Positions 17,780 to 29,453 of a stretch of 64,000 nucleotides of DNA are shown one piece after another (positions within the stretch are counted from its first letter, which is position 1; every line of letters starts with the position of its first letter). The stretch spans positions 1 through 64,000 of the forward strand of contig JAJTHG010000002.1 of NCBI GenBank assembly GCA_021298835.1, given 5' to 3'. Both the position numbers and the translations under genes were made by a program. Origin of the DNA: Gemmatimonadota bacterium (GTDB lineage: Bacteria; Gemmatimonadota; Gemmatimonadetes; Gemmatimonadales; Gemmatimonadaceae). Under the pieces are notes generated by a model. That model worked only from the letters and a program-made list of their open reading frames with translations, was not told where the DNA came from and ran no database searches.

Positions 17780-18810
17780 CAGCGTCCTCCTGGGGGGCGG
17801 CCTGTGTCGGCCGGAGGCCGCGGCCGCGCCGACGGCGCCGACGGGGCCGCCGGAGGGGCCCCCGCAGCGCCCGTTGCGGCCGAGTCGGGCCGTACGAGCG
17901 TCACGCCCGCCGTGCCGCCGCGCCGAAGCGAATCACGGATCCCCGCGCCGGCCCGCGCCACCGACTCGGCCGGCGGCGACGCCGACCACACGCCCGCGGC
18001 ACCCGCGCGCACGCGCGGCGGAAGCAGCACCATGACGGCCGAGAGCTCGGCCGGCGAGACGGCCGGCCGGACGAGGTAGCTGCGCGCGTAGCCCTCGGAC
18101 GTCTTGCGCTCCTCGATGACCGTGCCGATCGGGATGCCGCGCGGGTACGTGCCGCCGAGACCGGACGTCAGAATGCGCGCGCCCGGCCGCAGCTGCTGCC
18201 GGAACGGGATCCCCGTGAGCTCGAGCAGCCAGCGGCTCGCGCCACGTCCGGCGTGGGCCTTCACGATCCCGAAGGCCGCCCCGTCGGCCGACATCGCGCT
18301 CGCGCGGAAGTCGGGGTGCGCCCACAGGATGGCGAGCGACATGCCGGGATCGGCGGACAGCACAGTCCCGACGAGCCCTTCGGGGGCGACCAGGGGGCTG
18401 AAGGGCACCACCCCCGCCGATGCCCCCACGGAGAGGGCGACGGTGTAGTCCTCGCCCGGCCCCCGGCCCTTGAGGGCCTCGGCCGACACGAAGCCCCATT
18501 GCAGGTCGGCGGCCAGCCCGAGCAGCTCGCGCAGCCGGTCGTTCTCGGCCGCGAGCGACGCCCCGCGCTGCGCGAGGAGCGCGAGCGAGTCGCGCGCCCG
18601 GACGATCGCGTCGTGCATCACGAGAGCGTTCCGCCCGTGCTCGGCCGTCCGCTGCAGCGCGACGAGTGGCGCGACGAGTGTGCGCCGGAGGGCGGCCGCC
18701 GTCGGGTCGCGCAGCGCGGGCGGCAGGATCACCGCGAACGCCGCCACCGCGAGGCAGGCGACGAAGAGGCCGGTGTCGAGTCGGGCGTCGGAGCGCGCGC
18801 TGCGAGGCAC
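17779..18810 (-). CDS. mreC: Rod-shape-determining protein MreC
   Basis: A 343-residue bitopic protein linking MreB filaments to PBP2. N-terminal membrane segment at about residues 13-31, a coiled coil (about 60-95, ending AAENDRLRELLGL), then the beta-rich MreC domain with SVGASAGV and TSGLGGTYPRGIPIG. The C-terminal ~85 residues are proline/alanine-rich and probably disordered, a common extension in high-G+C species. Start is GTG 18810, nine bases after the mreB stop. Confidence 0.93.
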   Translation of the reverse strand: MPRSARSDARLDTGLFVACLAVAAFAVILPPALRDPTAAALRRTLVAPLVALQRTAEHGRNALVMHDAIVRARDSLALLAQRGASLAAENDRLRELLGLAADLQWGFVSAEALKGRGPGEDYTVALSVGASAGVVPFSPLVAPEGLVGTVLSADPGMSLAILWAHPDFRASAMSADGAAFGIVKAHAGRGASRWLLELTGIPFRQQLRPGARILTSGLGGTYPRGIPIGTVIEERKTSEGYARSYLVRPAVSPAELSAVMVLLPPRVRAGAAGVWSASPPAESVARAGAGIRDSLRRGGTAGVTLVRPDSAATGAAGAPPAAPSAPSARPRPPADTGRPPGGR

Positions 18811-18819
18811 GACCGGACG

Positions 18820-19866
18820 TCAGGTGGTGAGGACGGTCCAGTACTTCTCTTCGTCGTCGAGGATCTTGCCCGTGCCGCGCACGACGCACGTGAGGGGATC
18901 CTCGTCCACGTGGATCGGCAGTCCCGTCTCCTGCGAGAGCAGCACGTCGAGCCCGCGGATGAGGGCGCCGCCGCCGGTCATGACGATGCCGCGGTCCACG
19001 ATGTCGCTCGCCAGCTCCGGGGGCGTGATCTCGAGCGCGCGCCGCACCGCGTCGATGATCTGCTGCACCGGCTCCTGGATCGCCTCGCGGATCTCGCTCG
19101 AGTGCACGCGCACGGTCTTGGGGATGCCCGAGACGAGGTCGCGGCCCTTCACCTCCATCTCCCGCTCGTCGCCCACGGGGAAGGCCGAGCCGATCTGGAT
19201 CTTGATCTGCTCCGCCGTCGGCTCGCCGATGAGGAGGTTGTAGTTCTTCCGCATGAACTGCACGATCGACGTGTCGAGCTCGTCGCCGCCTGTCCGGATG
19301 GACGTGTCGCTCACGATGCCCGACAGCGCGATCACCGCGATCTCCGTCGTCCCGCCGCCGATGTCGATCACCATGTTGCCCGTCGGCGTGTCCACCGGCA
19401 GCCCGACGCCGATCGCCGCCGCCATCGGCTCTGCCACCATGAAGACCTCCTTCGCGCCGGCACCGAGGGCCGAGTCGCGCACGGCACGCTTTTCCACCTC
19501 GGTGATGCCCGACGGCACGCACACGATCACGCGCGGCTTCACCTTGAAGACGTGGTTCTGGATGATGAGCTCCAGGAAGTAGCGGAGCATCTTCTCCGTC
19601 ACGTCGAAGTCCGCAATCACGCCGTCCTTCATCGGCCGCACCGCGATGACGCCCTCGGGCGTGCGACCGAGCATGCGCTTGGCCTCGAGCCCTACACCCT
19701 TGATGCGCTTCGACTCGCGGTCGATCGCCACGACGCTCGGCTCGTTGAGCACGATGCCTTCGCCCTTGACGTACACCAGCGTGTTCGCCGTGCCGAGATC
19801 GACGGCGATGGCGTTGGCGGGGAACAGCGAATTCGCCTTGAGGAAGCTGGGCCAGCGGAGCGGCAT
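18820..19866 (-). CDS. mreB: Rod-shape-determining actin homologue MreB
   Basis: A 348-residue actin-fold ATPase that organises lateral wall synthesis. Phosphate-1 motif AVDLGTANT (about residue 21), phosphate-2 [10 protein letters not shown], and the adenosine motif [14 protein letters not shown] are all intact. N-terminal residues [10 protein letters not shown] could form a short amphipathic membrane anchor. First gene of the elongation operon, with a long leader that carries a perfect hairpin and a predicted promoter. Confidence 0.97.
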   Translation of the reverse strand: MPLRWPSFLKANSLFPANAIAVDLGTANTLVYVKGEGIVLNEPSVVAIDRESKRIKGVGLEAKRMLGRTPEGVIAVRPMKDGVIADFDVTEKMLRYFLELIIQNHVFKVKPRVIVCVPSGITEVEKRAVRDSALGAGAKEVFMVAEPMAAAIGVGLPVDTPTGNMVIDIGGGTTEIAVIALSGIVSDTSIRTGGDELDTSIVQFMRKNYNLLIGEPTAEQIKIQIGSAFPVGDEREMEVKGRDLVSGIPKTVRVHSSEIREAIQEPVQQIIDAVRRALEITPPELASDIVDRGIVMTGGGALIRGLDVLLSQETGLPIHVDEDPLTCVVRGTGKILDDEEKYWTVLTT

Positions 19867-19885
19867 GTCGTCGGCGGACGGAACA

Positions 19886-19910
19886 CGGGTGTCGCGAGGG
19901 GCGACACCCG
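19886..19910 (-). promoter_or_regulatory. Perfect 10-bp hairpin in the mreB leader
   Basis: CGGGTGTCGC (19886-19895) and GCGACACCCG (19901-19910) are exact inverted repeats around a five-base loop, ending 19 bases before the mreB start codon. It lies downstream of the predicted promoter, so it would fold in the mRNA leader. It could modulate translation or stability, or be a DNA-binding palindrome. Seen directly; role unknown. Confidence 0.6.
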
Positions 19911-19970
19911 CGGCGGGACCACGAAAGGTACGAGGATGCTGGAAGACGCGACAAGCGGTTGTCTCGCAAC

Positions 19971-19999
19971 AACCTAGGCCACGCCCCGCCCCCCGCCAA
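19971..19999 (-). promoter_or_regulatory. Predicted mreB promoter
   Basis: Minus-strand TTGGCG (19999-19994) and TAGGTT (19976-19971) with a 17-base spacer, in the 144-base gap between the methyltransferase stop and mreB. The -10 has the same TAnnTT shape as other boxes in this window. It predicts a leader of roughly 100 bases. Confidence 0.4.
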
Positions 20000-20010
20000 C
20001 CGGCCGGTCG

Positions 20011-20994
20011 TCAGCCGCCCTTGGCGTGCGGGGAGCCGAGCCGCTCCAGCCAGATCGCCCCCGGCCGCCGGCCAGGCCCGAACCAGGGCGCGACGAGCCC
20101 CAGTGCCGCCGGATGGCGACGCGCCAGCAGGTGCGCGGCGAAGACGACCTGCCACCGGTCGGTGTCGGACAGCAGCCCCTCCAGCAGGTACTGCTCGTGC
20201 CAGAGCCGCACCTCGTCGAACAGCCACTCGCGCGGGGGGTCCCACGGCGAGAACACGTCATGCACGTGCACCAGCACGCCGGGGGCCAGCCGCGGCAGCA
20301 CCTCCAGCAGCAGGTGCACGACGTCGCCCCGGGGCCGGATGACGTGGGACGAATCGATGAACAGGATGTCCCCCGCCCCGAGCGCCAGGTAGCGGGCGAG
20401 CGGCACGTGTTCGGCCCGCTCGCGCCGGACCTTCACCCCGAGCCGCTCCAGCCATGGCATCTCGTAGGGCTCGATGCACTCGTGCACCGCCGGACGCCCC
20501 TCCGCGGCGTTGCGCGCGAGCGCGGCCGCCGCCAGCCGGGTGGACATCCCCGAGCCGACCTCGAGGAGCTGCCGCGGCTTCCGCCACCGCAGCACCTGGT
20601 ACAACAGGTCGGCATCCCCCCCCTCGTAGGCGCCGTTGTCCACGAAGAAGCCGAGCGGGTCCGCGGCAGGGGGGGCCGTCCGCGGGAACGGCCGGAGCTC
20701 GTCGGCCCAGCGCAGTTCGCCCAGCCGCGTCAGCTGGCCGGCCTCGTCCCACGCGATGCCGGGCAGGTCGCGGGGCTCGTCAACGGGCGCCGAGAGCTGC
20801 CGCTCGAGGAACAGCGGCTCGTAGTAGTGATCGGTCACGGGCAGCAGACCCACGCGCCGCAAGGTCGCCCGCACGAGCGGAAAGTGCTGCAGGCCGAGCC
20901 GCCGCAGTCCCTTGAACAGCCAGGCCGCGGGCCAGACGACGACGACGAGCAGTGGGTCGAGCGCCGGCCGAAGGGCCAGCAACAGCCGGCGCAC
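20011..20994 (-). CDS. Class I SAM-dependent methyltransferase-like protein
   Basis: A 327-residue protein whose central part matches class I methyltransferases: LLEVGSGMSTRLAA (about residues 145-158) is the SAM-binding glycine loop, and DILFIDSSH (about 215) the following acidic strand. A hydrophobic N-terminal stretch (residues 13-26) could tether it to the membrane. Family members are often found in sugar or glycan clusters, but the neighbours here give no clue. GTG 20994 is used; the upstream sensor-kinase stop is two bases away, so they probably form one transcript. Substrate unknown. Confidence 0.7.
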   Translation of the reverse strand: MRRLLLALRPALDPLLVVVVWPAAWLFKGLRRLGLQHFPLVRATLRRVGLLPVTDHYYEPLFLERQLSAPVDEPRDLPGIAWDEAGQLTRLGELRWADELRPFPRTAPPAADPLGFFVDNGAYEGGDADLLYQVLRWRKPRQLLEVGSGMSTRLAAAALARNAAEGRPAVHECIEPYEMPWLERLGVKVRRERAEHVPLARYLALGAGDILFIDSSHVIRPRGDVVHLLLEVLPRLAPGVLVHVHDVFSPWDPPREWLFDEVRLWHEQYLLEGLLSDTDRWQVVFAAHLLARRHPAALGLVAPWFGPGRRPGAIWLERLGSPHAKGG

Positions 20995-20996
20995 GC

Positions 20997-22301
20997 TCAG
21001 CGCGCCGTGTCCAGCGCCTCGCGCACGGCCTCGAGCAGGCGGGAGGCGGTGAACGGCTTGCGGAGCAGGCGCACGTGGTCGGCGTGCTTCCAGCGCGAGG
21101 CCGTCTTGTCCGGCGCGAAGCCCGACATCGGCAGCACCTCGAGCCCGGGGCGCATCAGCTGGAGCCGCCGTGCCAGCTCGGGACCGTCCATGTCGGGCAT
21201 CGCGACGTCCGTCAGCAACAGGTCGATCCCGCCGCGGTGGGCATCGGCCAGCGCGAGCGCCTCGCCGGGCCCGGTCACGGCGAACACCGTGTACCCCGCC
21301 CGCCGCAGCGCCCGCACGATCACGCTGCGCACCGCGTCATCGTCGTCCACGACGAGGATCGTCTCCGCCCCCGTGGGTGGCACCTCCGGCTCGGCGATCA
21401 GCCGCACGGTGGCCGGCGCGTTGGATGCGAGCGGCAGGAAGATGCGCACCGCCGTGCCGCCCGTCACCGAGGGCTCGACCAGCACGCCGCCCCCGTGCTG
21501 CCGCGCCACCGCCGCGACGACGGCCAGCCCGATCCCGCCCGTGCCGGCCTTGGTCGCGAACGGCTCGAAGAGGTGCGACGCGTCCGCCGGATCCACCCCC
21601 ACCCCCGTGTCGCTGACGCGGAGCTCGGCGCCCTCCAGTTCCCCGGCCAGTTGCCAGCGCATCACGTCGTCTCCGGTCGCCCGGCAGGGGGTGACCTCGA
21701 CCGTCACCAGCCCTCCGAACGGCATCGCCTGGCGCGCGTTGAGCAGCAGGTCGGTCACGGCATCGAGCACGGCGGCCCGCTCGCCCAGGATCGGCACGGT
21801 GGTGTCCGGGGTGCGCACCTCGAGGGTCACGTGGTCGCCAAGCTGCAGGCGCCAGTCCGCCGCGGTGTCCCGGACGGCGGCCGCGAGGTCGAATGGCGCC
21901 GCCAGCTGCGTCCCCGACCGCGAGACGGTCTGCAGCCGTTCCAGCAGCCGCTCCATGCGCGCCACCGCCTCCGTGAGCGAGGTGACGATCTCGCCCCGCT
22001 CGACCGCCGAGAGGGTCGGATCCTCGAGCAGCTGGGCATTGGCCGAGATGGCCGTCACGAGGTCGTTGAAGGCGTGCGCCACGCCCCCCGCCATGCGCTG
22101 GAGCGCATCGCGCACGACGGCGGGGAGCGGCTGGGCCACGGGGGGGGCTTGCAGCTTCAGGGGAGGGATCGGCTGGAGTGGCAGGGGAACGGCGGCAGCG
22201 CCGCCGATTCGTCCCCGCACTCCCCGTGCCGCGGTGGGCCGACTGTCACGTCCACGGCGCGAGGGCTCAGCTGCCGGTGGACCCGAAGCCACCCGCCCCA
22301 C
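20997..22301 (-). CDS. Soluble hybrid histidine kinase with C-terminal receiver
   Basis: A 434-residue protein with no membrane segment. The phospho-accepting histidine is in [10 protein letters not shown] (about residue 76), the N box is LLLNARQAM, and G boxes are DTGVGV and GGIGLAVV. A receiver domain follows (about 315-430) with the acceptor aspartate in [13 protein letters not shown] and lysine in RKPF. Input is unknown: the first ~55 residues are low-complexity. The GTG start lies inside dut (35-base overlap), so the exact start is uncertain. The kinase at 41728 has the same kinase-receiver layout. Confidence 0.85.
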   Translation of the reverse strand: MGRVASGPPAAEPSRRGRDSRPTAARGVRGRIGGAAAVPLPLQPIPPLKLQAPPVAQPLPAVVRDALQRMAGGVAHAFNDLVTAISANAQLLEDPTLSAVERGEIVTSLTEAVARMERLLERLQTVSRSGTQLAAPFDLAAAVRDTAADWRLQLGDHVTLEVRTPDTTVPILGERAAVLDAVTDLLLNARQAMPFGGLVTVEVTPCRATGDDVMRWQLAGELEGAELRVSDTGVGVDPADASHLFEPFATKAGTGGIGLAVVAAVARQHGGGVLVEPSVTGGTAVRIFLPLASNAPATVRLIAEPEVPPTGAETILVVDDDDAVRSVIVRALRRAGYTVFAVTGPGEALALADAHRGGIDLLLTDVAMPDMDGPELARRLQLMRPGLEVLPMSGFAPDKTASRWKHADHVRLLRKPFTASRLLEAVREALDTAR

Positions 22302-22707
22302 GCTGGGTGTCGTCGAGCGACGGCACCTCGAGCAGGGCGGGTGCCTCGTACCGGGCGAAGACCAGCTGCGCGATGCGCTCCCCGCGGGCGATCGGGACCG
22401 GTTGCGTCCCCCCGTTCTGGATGATCACCCGAAGCTCGCCCCGATAATCGCTGTCGATCGTGCCCGGACTGTTGGGGATGGTGACTCCGTAGCGCAACGC
22501 CATGCCGCTTCGGGGCCGCACCTGGATCTCGAAGCCCGGCGGCACGGCGAACGCGAGGCCGGTGCCGACGAGCCGCCGCTCGCCCGGGGCGAGCACGAAA
22601 TCGGGGTCCGCAGAACGGACGTCATAGCCGGCCGAGCCGTCGGTAGCCCGTTCCGGCAGCGGCAAGTCAGGGTTGCCGGCAAGGCGCTGGATCCGCACCG
22701 GGTTCAC
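22267..22707 (-). CDS. dut: dUTP diphosphatase
   Basis: A 146-residue trimeric dUTPase hydrolysing dUTP to dUMP and PPi. All five motifs are visible: [35 protein letters not shown] and the C-terminal [10 protein letters not shown] arm. GTG 22707 is the start; it overlaps the end of the small upstream gene by 41 bases. Confidence 0.96.
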   Translation of the reverse strand: MNPVRIQRLAGNPDLPLPERATDGSAGYDVRSADPDFVLAPGERRLVGTGLAFAVPPGFEIQVRPRSGMALRYGVTIPNSPGTIDSDYRGELRVIIQNGGTQPVPIARGERIAQLVFARYEAPALLEVPSLDDTQRGAGGFGSTGS

Positions 22708-22852
22708 GCGCGACCGCCCATGGCAACATCGCCATGCCGAGTCCCAGGGCGAGGGTCGCCAAGGCCAATCCGCGCCACGGCTGCCCCTGGCTCACGTTCA
22801 CCAGGAACACCGTCCACCACGTTGCACCAACCACCAGCGCCTGGGGCGTCAT
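22667..22852 (-). CDS. Small two-helix membrane protein, unrecognised
   Basis: A 61-residue reading frame with two hydrophobic stretches (about residues 3-20 and 26-46) and a short polar tail. Support: a good GGAGG five bases before ATG 22852, rare in this window, and a position between ald and dut on the same strand. Against: it overlaps dut by 41 bases and no family is recognised. The 108 bases between it and ald contain nothing I recognise. Confidence 0.45.
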   Translation of the reverse strand: MTPQALVVGATWWTVFLVNVSQGQPWRGLALATLALGLGMAMLPWAVAREPGADPAPCRQP

Positions 22853-22960
22853 GTCGGCCTCCGTCTCCCATCAAGCAAGAGTCTCGGCCTGTGGACGGTT
22901 CCATGGGCGAATGGTCACGATGTCGGGCGTTCCCTGACGGACCCATCATGGCCGGTGAGC

Positions 22961-24076
22961 CTACGCGAGAACGTTGTCCGCCGGGACGAGCGGCAGGTCG
23001 AACGCCTCCGCGACGCCGGGATACGTGACCTGGCCGCGCACCACGTTGAGTCCCTTGCGGAGGGCTCCGTCGCGCCGGCAGGCGTCCTGCCACCCGAGGT
23101 TGGCGAGCTTCATCGCGTACGGGAAGGTGGCGTTGGTGAGCGCCAGCGTGCTCGTGTACGGAACGGCCCCCGGCATGTTGGCCACGCCGTAGTGGATGAT
23201 CCCGTCGATCGTGTAGGTCGGGTTCTCGTGCGTGGTCGGCTTGATGGTCTCGACGCAGCCGCCCTGGTCGACGGCGACATCCACGATGACGGCCCCGGGA
23301 CGCATGCGCTTGAGGTCGTCGCGGCGGATCAGCTTGGGCGCCTTGGCGCCCGGTACGAGCACGCCGCCGATGACGAGGTCGGCGGTGCCGATCTGCTCGA
23401 GCAGGTTGTGCCGGTTGGAGTAGATCATCGTGACGTTCGCCGGCATGACATCGCTGAGGTAGCGCAGCCGCTCGAGCGACAGGTCGAGGATCGTGACCTT
23501 GGCACCGAGGCCGGCGGCCATCTTGGCGGCGTTGATGCCCACCACGCCGCCCCCGATGATCACGACCTTCCCCGGTGGCACGCCGGGGACGCCGCCCAGC
23601 AGGACGCCGCGGCCGCCGAAGAGCTTCTCGAGGTACTTCGCCCCCTCGTGGACGGCCATGCGACCGGCGACCTCGCTCATCGGCGTCAGCAGCGGCAGTT
23701 CGCGCGTCGGCAGTTCCACCGTCTCGTACGCGATGCACACCGCGCCGCTGGCCAGGTGGGCGTCGGTCAGCGCGCGGTCCGCGGCGAAGTGGAAGTAGGT
23801 GAACAGCAACTGGTCGCGGCGGATGCGCGGCCACTCGACCGCGATCGGCTCCTTCACCTTCATGATCATTTCGGCGTTGCGCCAGACCGCGTCGGCGTCG
23901 CGGCCGATCGTCGCGCCGACCTCGAGGTACTGGTCGTCGGAGAACCCCGACCCGAGGCCGGCACCCGTCTCGACCTCGACGCGGTGCCCGGCGGACACCA
24001 GCGCCTCCGCGCCCGCCGGGACGAGGGCGACGCGGTTCTCGTTGGTCTTGATCTCCTTGGGAACGCCGATCTTCAT
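22961..24076 (-). CDS. ald: Alanine dehydrogenase
   Basis: A 371-residue NAD-dependent enzyme interconverting alanine and pyruvate plus ammonium. It begins with the family signature [14 protein letters not shown], has the catalytic lysine region (EMIMKVKEP) and histidine (TYFHFA), and the Rossmann loop [16 protein letters not shown] at about residue 170. Full length. It sits 53 bases after the M16 peptidase gene on the same strand. No regulatory feature is seen. Confidence 0.96.
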   Translation of the reverse strand: MKIGVPKEIKTNENRVALVPAGAEALVSAGHRVEVETGAGLGSGFSDDQYLEVGATIGRDADAVWRNAEMIMKVKEPIAVEWPRIRRDQLLFTYFHFAADRALTDAHLASGAVCIAYETVELPTRELPLLTPMSEVAGRMAVHEGAKYLEKLFGGRGVLLGGVPGVPPGKVVIIGGGVVGINAAKMAAGLGAKVTILDLSLERLRYLSDVMPANVTMIYSNRHNLLEQIGTADLVIGGVLVPGAKAPKLIRRDDLKRMRPGAVIVDVAVDQGGCVETIKPTTHENPTYTIDGIIHYGVANMPGAVPYTSTLALTNATFPYAMKLANLGWQDACRRDGALRKGLNVVRGQVTYPGVAEAFDLPLVPADNVLA

Positions 24077-24129
24077 GAAGGCCGCTCGGATTGACGGGTG
24101 GACGGGTCGCGGGCCGCGCGGGGGCCGCG

Positions 24130-25412
24130 TCAGCCGCGGCGAAAACTACGCCCCGGGCCCAGACTGAGCACGGTGTGCCGCTCCGGGGCGAAGTACGCCC
24201 GGCAGGCCTCGGCCACCTGCGCCACGGTCAGGCGGTCGATCTCCGCCAGCACCTGGTCGAGCGGCTGGTAGGCCGCGGCGTAGAGCTCGACTGCGGCTGC
24301 CCGGTGCATGCGCGCAGAGGGCCCCTCCATGGAGAGGGTGAGCTGGCCCTTGAACTGCCGCTTGCCGGCCTCGAGCTCGTCCTCGGGGATGCCGTGCTCG
24401 GCGAGGCGGGCGAGCTCGTCGCGCACGACCTGCTCGGCCCGGGCGGCCTTGGCCGGGCTGGCCGCGAGCGACGTCCCCTGCATGCCCGCCGCGTGGTAGA
24501 ACTCGGTGAAGCTCGCGATGCTGTAGGCGAGCGCCAGCTCCTCCCGCACGCGCTGGAAGAGTCGCGAGCTCATGCCCTCGCCGAGCAGCATCGAGACCAG
24601 CGCCACGGCATACCGGTCGGGGTGGGCGTAGTGGACGGCCGGGGCGCCGAAGACGAGTTGGACCTGCTGGCCCTTGCGCTCGACGTGGAGGCGCTGGGGC
24701 GGCGGGGGGGCCGGCCGCGGCGGCGCGGGCATCGGGTCGGCGTCGCGGCCCGGCTCGTCGAGCCAGCCGGCGCGACCGAGCGCGTCGAGCAGCGCCTCGT
24801 GCGTCACGTTGCCGGAGGCGGCGACCACCATGAGTCCCGGATGGTACGCCCGGGCGTGCAGCGACCGGAGGGCCGCCACCGGGAGCGCGTCGATGGTGTC
24901 GCGCGTGCCGAGGATGCTCCAGCCGTACGGATGGCCGCCCCAGAGCGCAGCGTTGTGGAGCTCGTGGACGACGTCCTCCGGGGTGTCCTCCATCTCCGCG
25001 ATCTCCTCGAGGATCACGCCGCGCTCGAGCGCCCAGTCGGCGTCGCGCAGGAGGGGACGGAAGACGAGGTCGGCGACGACCTCGGCGGCCACGGGGAGGT
25101 GCTCGTCGAGGACACGGGCTGTGTAGGCGGTGTGGTCGCGCGACGTGTACGCGTCGAGCGACCCGCCGAGCGTCTCGAGCGCGAAGGTCAGGTCGCGCGG
25201 CGTCCGGGTGGGCGTCCCCTTGAAGACGAGGTGCTCGAGCGCGTGGGAGACGCCCTGTTCGTCAGGCCGTTCGTGGATGCTCGCCGCTTTCACCCAGGCC
25301 CCGAACGCAACCGACCGCACCCCCGGGACGTGCTCCGAGAGTACGGTCAGGCCGTTGCCGCATCGGGTGCGGCGCAGCCCCGCGTCGAGGGCCGCGCCGC
25401 CGGCGGGGGTGT

Positions 25413-25416
<4 letters not shown>
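24130..25416 (-). CDS. M16-family zinc metallopeptidase, likely non-ATG start
   Basis: A processing-peptidase/YmxG-like M16B protein of about 415-428 residues. The inverted zinc motif HALEH and the downstream glutamate (ILEEIAEME) are present, with the second domain's RLFQRVREELALAYS motif. An obvious start at GTG 25320 would cut off the conserved first strand. The codons upstream (25377-25321) encode RRTRCGNGLTVLSEHVPG, which fits the family's N-terminus, and no ATG, GTG or TTG precedes them up to pnp. The start is therefore probably CTG 25377 or CTG 25416, the latter overlapping the pnp stop as CTGA. Confidence 0.88.
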
Positions 25417-27605
<2,189 letters not shown>

Positions 27606-27630
27606 GGTTCTGGTGGGTGGAAACGCGAAA

Positions 27631-27663
27631 CGCGCGGCAGCCGGATCAGCCGGCAACCGCGCG
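27631..27663 (-). promoter_or_regulatory. Two-tier stem-loop in the rpsO-pnp spacer
   Basis: Outer stem CGCGCGG (27631-27637) with CCGCGCG (27657-27663), a CA/AA internal loop, then inner stem GCCGG/CCGGC around ATCAG. It is 26 bases upstream of the pnp start and 20 bases after the rpsO stop. By position it could be an rpsO terminator/attenuator (a weak TTTCGCGTTT follows) or a processing hairpin like the one used for PNPase self-control in E. coli. Inference from structure and position. Confidence 0.6.
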
Positions 27664-27682
27664 CGGACGCACGTTCAGGATG

Positions 27683-27925
27683 TCAGTACCGGAGGCCAAG
27701 GTCCTGGATGACCCGGCGGTACCCGGTCACGTCGGTCCGCTTGAGGTAGTCCAGGAGGCGGCGGCGCTTGCCGACCAGCTTGAGCAGCCCGCGACGGCCA
27801 TGGTGATCCTTGGCGTGCGTGCGGAAGTGCTCGGTGAGCTCGTTGATGCGAGCCGTCAGGCCGGCGATCTGGACCTTGGTCGAGCCCGTGTCGGTGGCGT
27901 GCAGCTGGTACGTGGCGTTGGACAT
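27683..27925 (-). CDS. rpsO: Small ribosomal subunit protein S15 (uS15)
   Basis: An 80-residue primary 16S rRNA-binding protein. The core is intact ([43 protein letters not shown]). Only nine residues precede DTGS, against about twenty in E. coli, so the first helix is shortened. No better start exists upstream without crossing the predicted promoter. Upstream region carries a promoter and a small hairpin. Confidence 0.96.
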   Translation of the reverse strand: MSNATYQLHATDTGSTKVQIAGLTARINELTEHFRTHAKDHHGRRGLLKLVGKRRRLLDYLKRTDVTGYRRVIQDLGLRY

Positions 27926-27942
27926 CTGGTGCGTCTCATCTG

Positions 27943-27958
27943 GCCGGCGGTCGCCGGC
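27943..27958 (-). promoter_or_regulatory. Hairpin in the rpsO leader
   Basis: GCCGGC (27943-27948) pairs with GCCGGC (27953-27958) around loop GGTC, 17 bases upstream of the rpsO start. S15 autoregulates through leader RNA structure in several phyla, so this may be part of such a site; no known S15 motif is recognised. Confidence 0.35.
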
Positions 27959-27986
27959 GGGGAACGAAGAAACTCGTAAGCCCTTG

Positions 27987-28015
27987 AAAGTACGCACCTT
28001 GGCGCGGAGAAGCAA
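27987..28015 (-). promoter_or_regulatory. Predicted rpsO promoter
   Basis: Minus-strand TTGCTT (28015-28010), 17-base spacer, TACTTT (27992-27987). The leader would be about 55 bases and include the GCCGGC hairpin. Both hexamers are weak matches to the consensus. Confidence 0.35.
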
Positions 28016-28082
28016 GTGGGGCCCGCGCGAAATGTCTGGGGACGAGGGACCGGGCGGACCCGTGTGTCGCGGCCACCCCCCA

Positions 28083-28115
28083 ACCGCCGCGCGACCGCCG
28101 CGCGACCGCCGCGCA
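28083..28115. repeat. Tandem repeat, 11-base unit x3
   Basis: Three copies of ACCGCCGCGCG (last base of the third differs) in the 202-base spacer between the rseP stop and rpsO, 12 bases past the rseP stop. The rest of this spacer holds the rpsO promoter and hairpin; nothing else is recognised. Confidence 0.85.
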
Positions 28116-28127
28116 ACCCGCGCCCGG

Positions 28128-29309
28128 TCAGCCCCGGAACAGCGCCGTGACGTCGTTGAGCATCACCAGCACGAACAGGAGCCCGACCATCGCGATCCCG
28201 ACCTTCGCGAAGCGCTCACGGGCCCGCTCGCTGAACGGCTTGCCGCGCACCCCCTCGCCGATCGCCATCAGGATCTGGCCGCCGTCGAGCAGCGGGATCG
28301 GCAGCAGGTTCAGGATCGCGATGTTGATGCTCAGGAAGGCGATCAACCCGAAGAGCGTCTCGACCCCCGACTTCGCCGCCTGCACCGACGTGCGGGCGAT
28401 CGCGATCGGGCCGCCGAGCTGCTTCACCGATACCCCGCCCGTGAAGAGGCCGCGCAGCACCTTCCCCACCGAGCCGGCCATCGTCCAGGTCGTCGCCGTC
28501 CCGGCTGCGAGCGAGGCCGCGAGCCCCATCGGCTCGCGCCGCACCCGGTCCACCGGCGCCGCGCCGATCTTGCCGAGCGTGGTGGCGATGCCCGTGGCCG
28601 GGTCCTGCGACGCGGTGGCCTCGGGGGTCACGCGGATCTCGAGAGGCAGGCCGGCGCGCCGGACGTCGAGCACCAGCTCCCGGCCTGCGGAGGCACCGAC
28701 CCGGTCGAGCAGCTCGCTCCACGTGCGCAGCGGGGCGCCGTCCACCGCGACGACGGAATCCCCCGCCTGCAGCCCCGCGCGCGCGGCGGGCTTGTCCGGC
28801 AGCACGCGGGCGATCACGGGCGGCAGGTACGACTTGCCGTAGATCGCGAAGATCCCCGAGGCGACCACGATCGCCAGTACGACGTTCATCAGCACGCCTG
28901 CGCTCATCACCAGCAACCGCGCCGGGACGGACTTCGACTCGATCCATCGGTCCGGCGGCACGCGACGCGGCCCGAACGGGGCCATCGCGTTCGGGTCCCA
29001 CGGGATCGGCCGGAAGCCCTTGCGCGGCCCCGTCGCATCGGGCGCGGTATCCGTCGGCGCGTTGCCGCCGCCCTCGAGGGCCGACATCATCTCGTCCTCG
29101 CGGCTCGCCATCGCGACGTAGCCGCCGATGGGGAACCACGAGAGCCGGTACTCGGTCTCGCCGACCTTGCGCCCCCACACGCGTGAGCCCCAGCCGATCG
29201 AGAAGACCGGCGCGTAAACCCCGACGAGCTTGGCCGCGAGGAAATGGCCGAGTTCGTGGACGAAGACCACGAGGCCGAAGACGAGCAGCGGAGCGAGCCA
29301 GGTCAGCAT
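28128..29309 (-). CDS. rseP: RseP-type site-2 metalloprotease (M50)
   Basis: A 393-residue inner-membrane zinc protease that cleaves anti-sigma factors or other transmembrane proteins. HELGH lies in TM1 (about residue 19) and the third ligand in [12 protein letters not shown] (about 340). One PDZ domain follows TM2 (about 165-245: [23 protein letters not shown]). Its place after dxr in an envelope cluster is conserved in many bacteria. No anti-sigma substrate gene is nearby. Confidence 0.93.
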   Translation of the reverse strand: MLTWLAPLLVFGLVVFVHELGHFLAAKLVGVYAPVFSIGWGSRVWGRKVGETEYRLSWFPIGGYVAMASREDEMMSALEGGGNAPTDTAPDATGPRKGFRPIPWDPNAMAPFGPRRVPPDRWIESKSVPARLLVMSAGVLMNVVLAIVVASGIFAIYGKSYLPPVIARVLPDKPAARAGLQAGDSVVAVDGAPLRTWSELLDRVGASAGRELVLDVRRAGLPLEIRVTPEATASQDPATGIATTLGKIGAAPVDRVRREPMGLAASLAAGTATTWTMAGSVGKVLRGLFTGGVSVKQLGGPIAIARTSVQAAKSGVETLFGLIAFLSINIAILNLLPIPLLDGGQILMAIGEGVRGKPFSERARERFAKVGIAMVGLLFVLVMLNDVTALFRG

Positions 29310-29390
29310 GTCGCGTGGTTCGGGGTGTGGCGCGGTCGGGGGAGCCGGCGTGCGGACAAGGGAGCGTCAGGCGACGGGTGGGAGACCGAA

Positions 29391-29435
29391 GCGGCCGTCC
29401 GCGCGCCGGGCGCGCGCCGGGCACGCGACGGCCGC
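29391..29435 (-). promoter_or_regulatory. Large GC-rich hairpin between dxr and rseP
   Basis: GCGGCCGTC (29391-29399) and GACGGCCGC (29427-29435) are exact inverted repeats enclosing a second stem CGCGCGC/GCGCGCG (29400-29406 with 29410-29416) and a ten-base bulge. It fills the middle of a 144-base spacer that otherwise holds nothing recognised. Possibly a transcription attenuator or mRNA stabiliser; no T-run follows. Confidence 0.45.
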
Positions 29436-29453
29436 GCATCGCCATCCTGCACG

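Noticed and set aside
15416-18079. An 887-codon plus-strand frame across the mre/pbp2 genes, and a similar 1000-codon frame at 20026-23028
   Set aside because: Both are shadows of minus-strand genes with clear catalytic motifs; the translations have skewed composition and no recognisable domain.
28083-28115. The three 11-base repeats after rseP as a regulator-binding iteron array or replication origin
   Set aside because: Only three copies, no AT-rich unwinding region, no DnaA boxes or replication gene nearby; it fits the general tandem-repeat pattern of the window.
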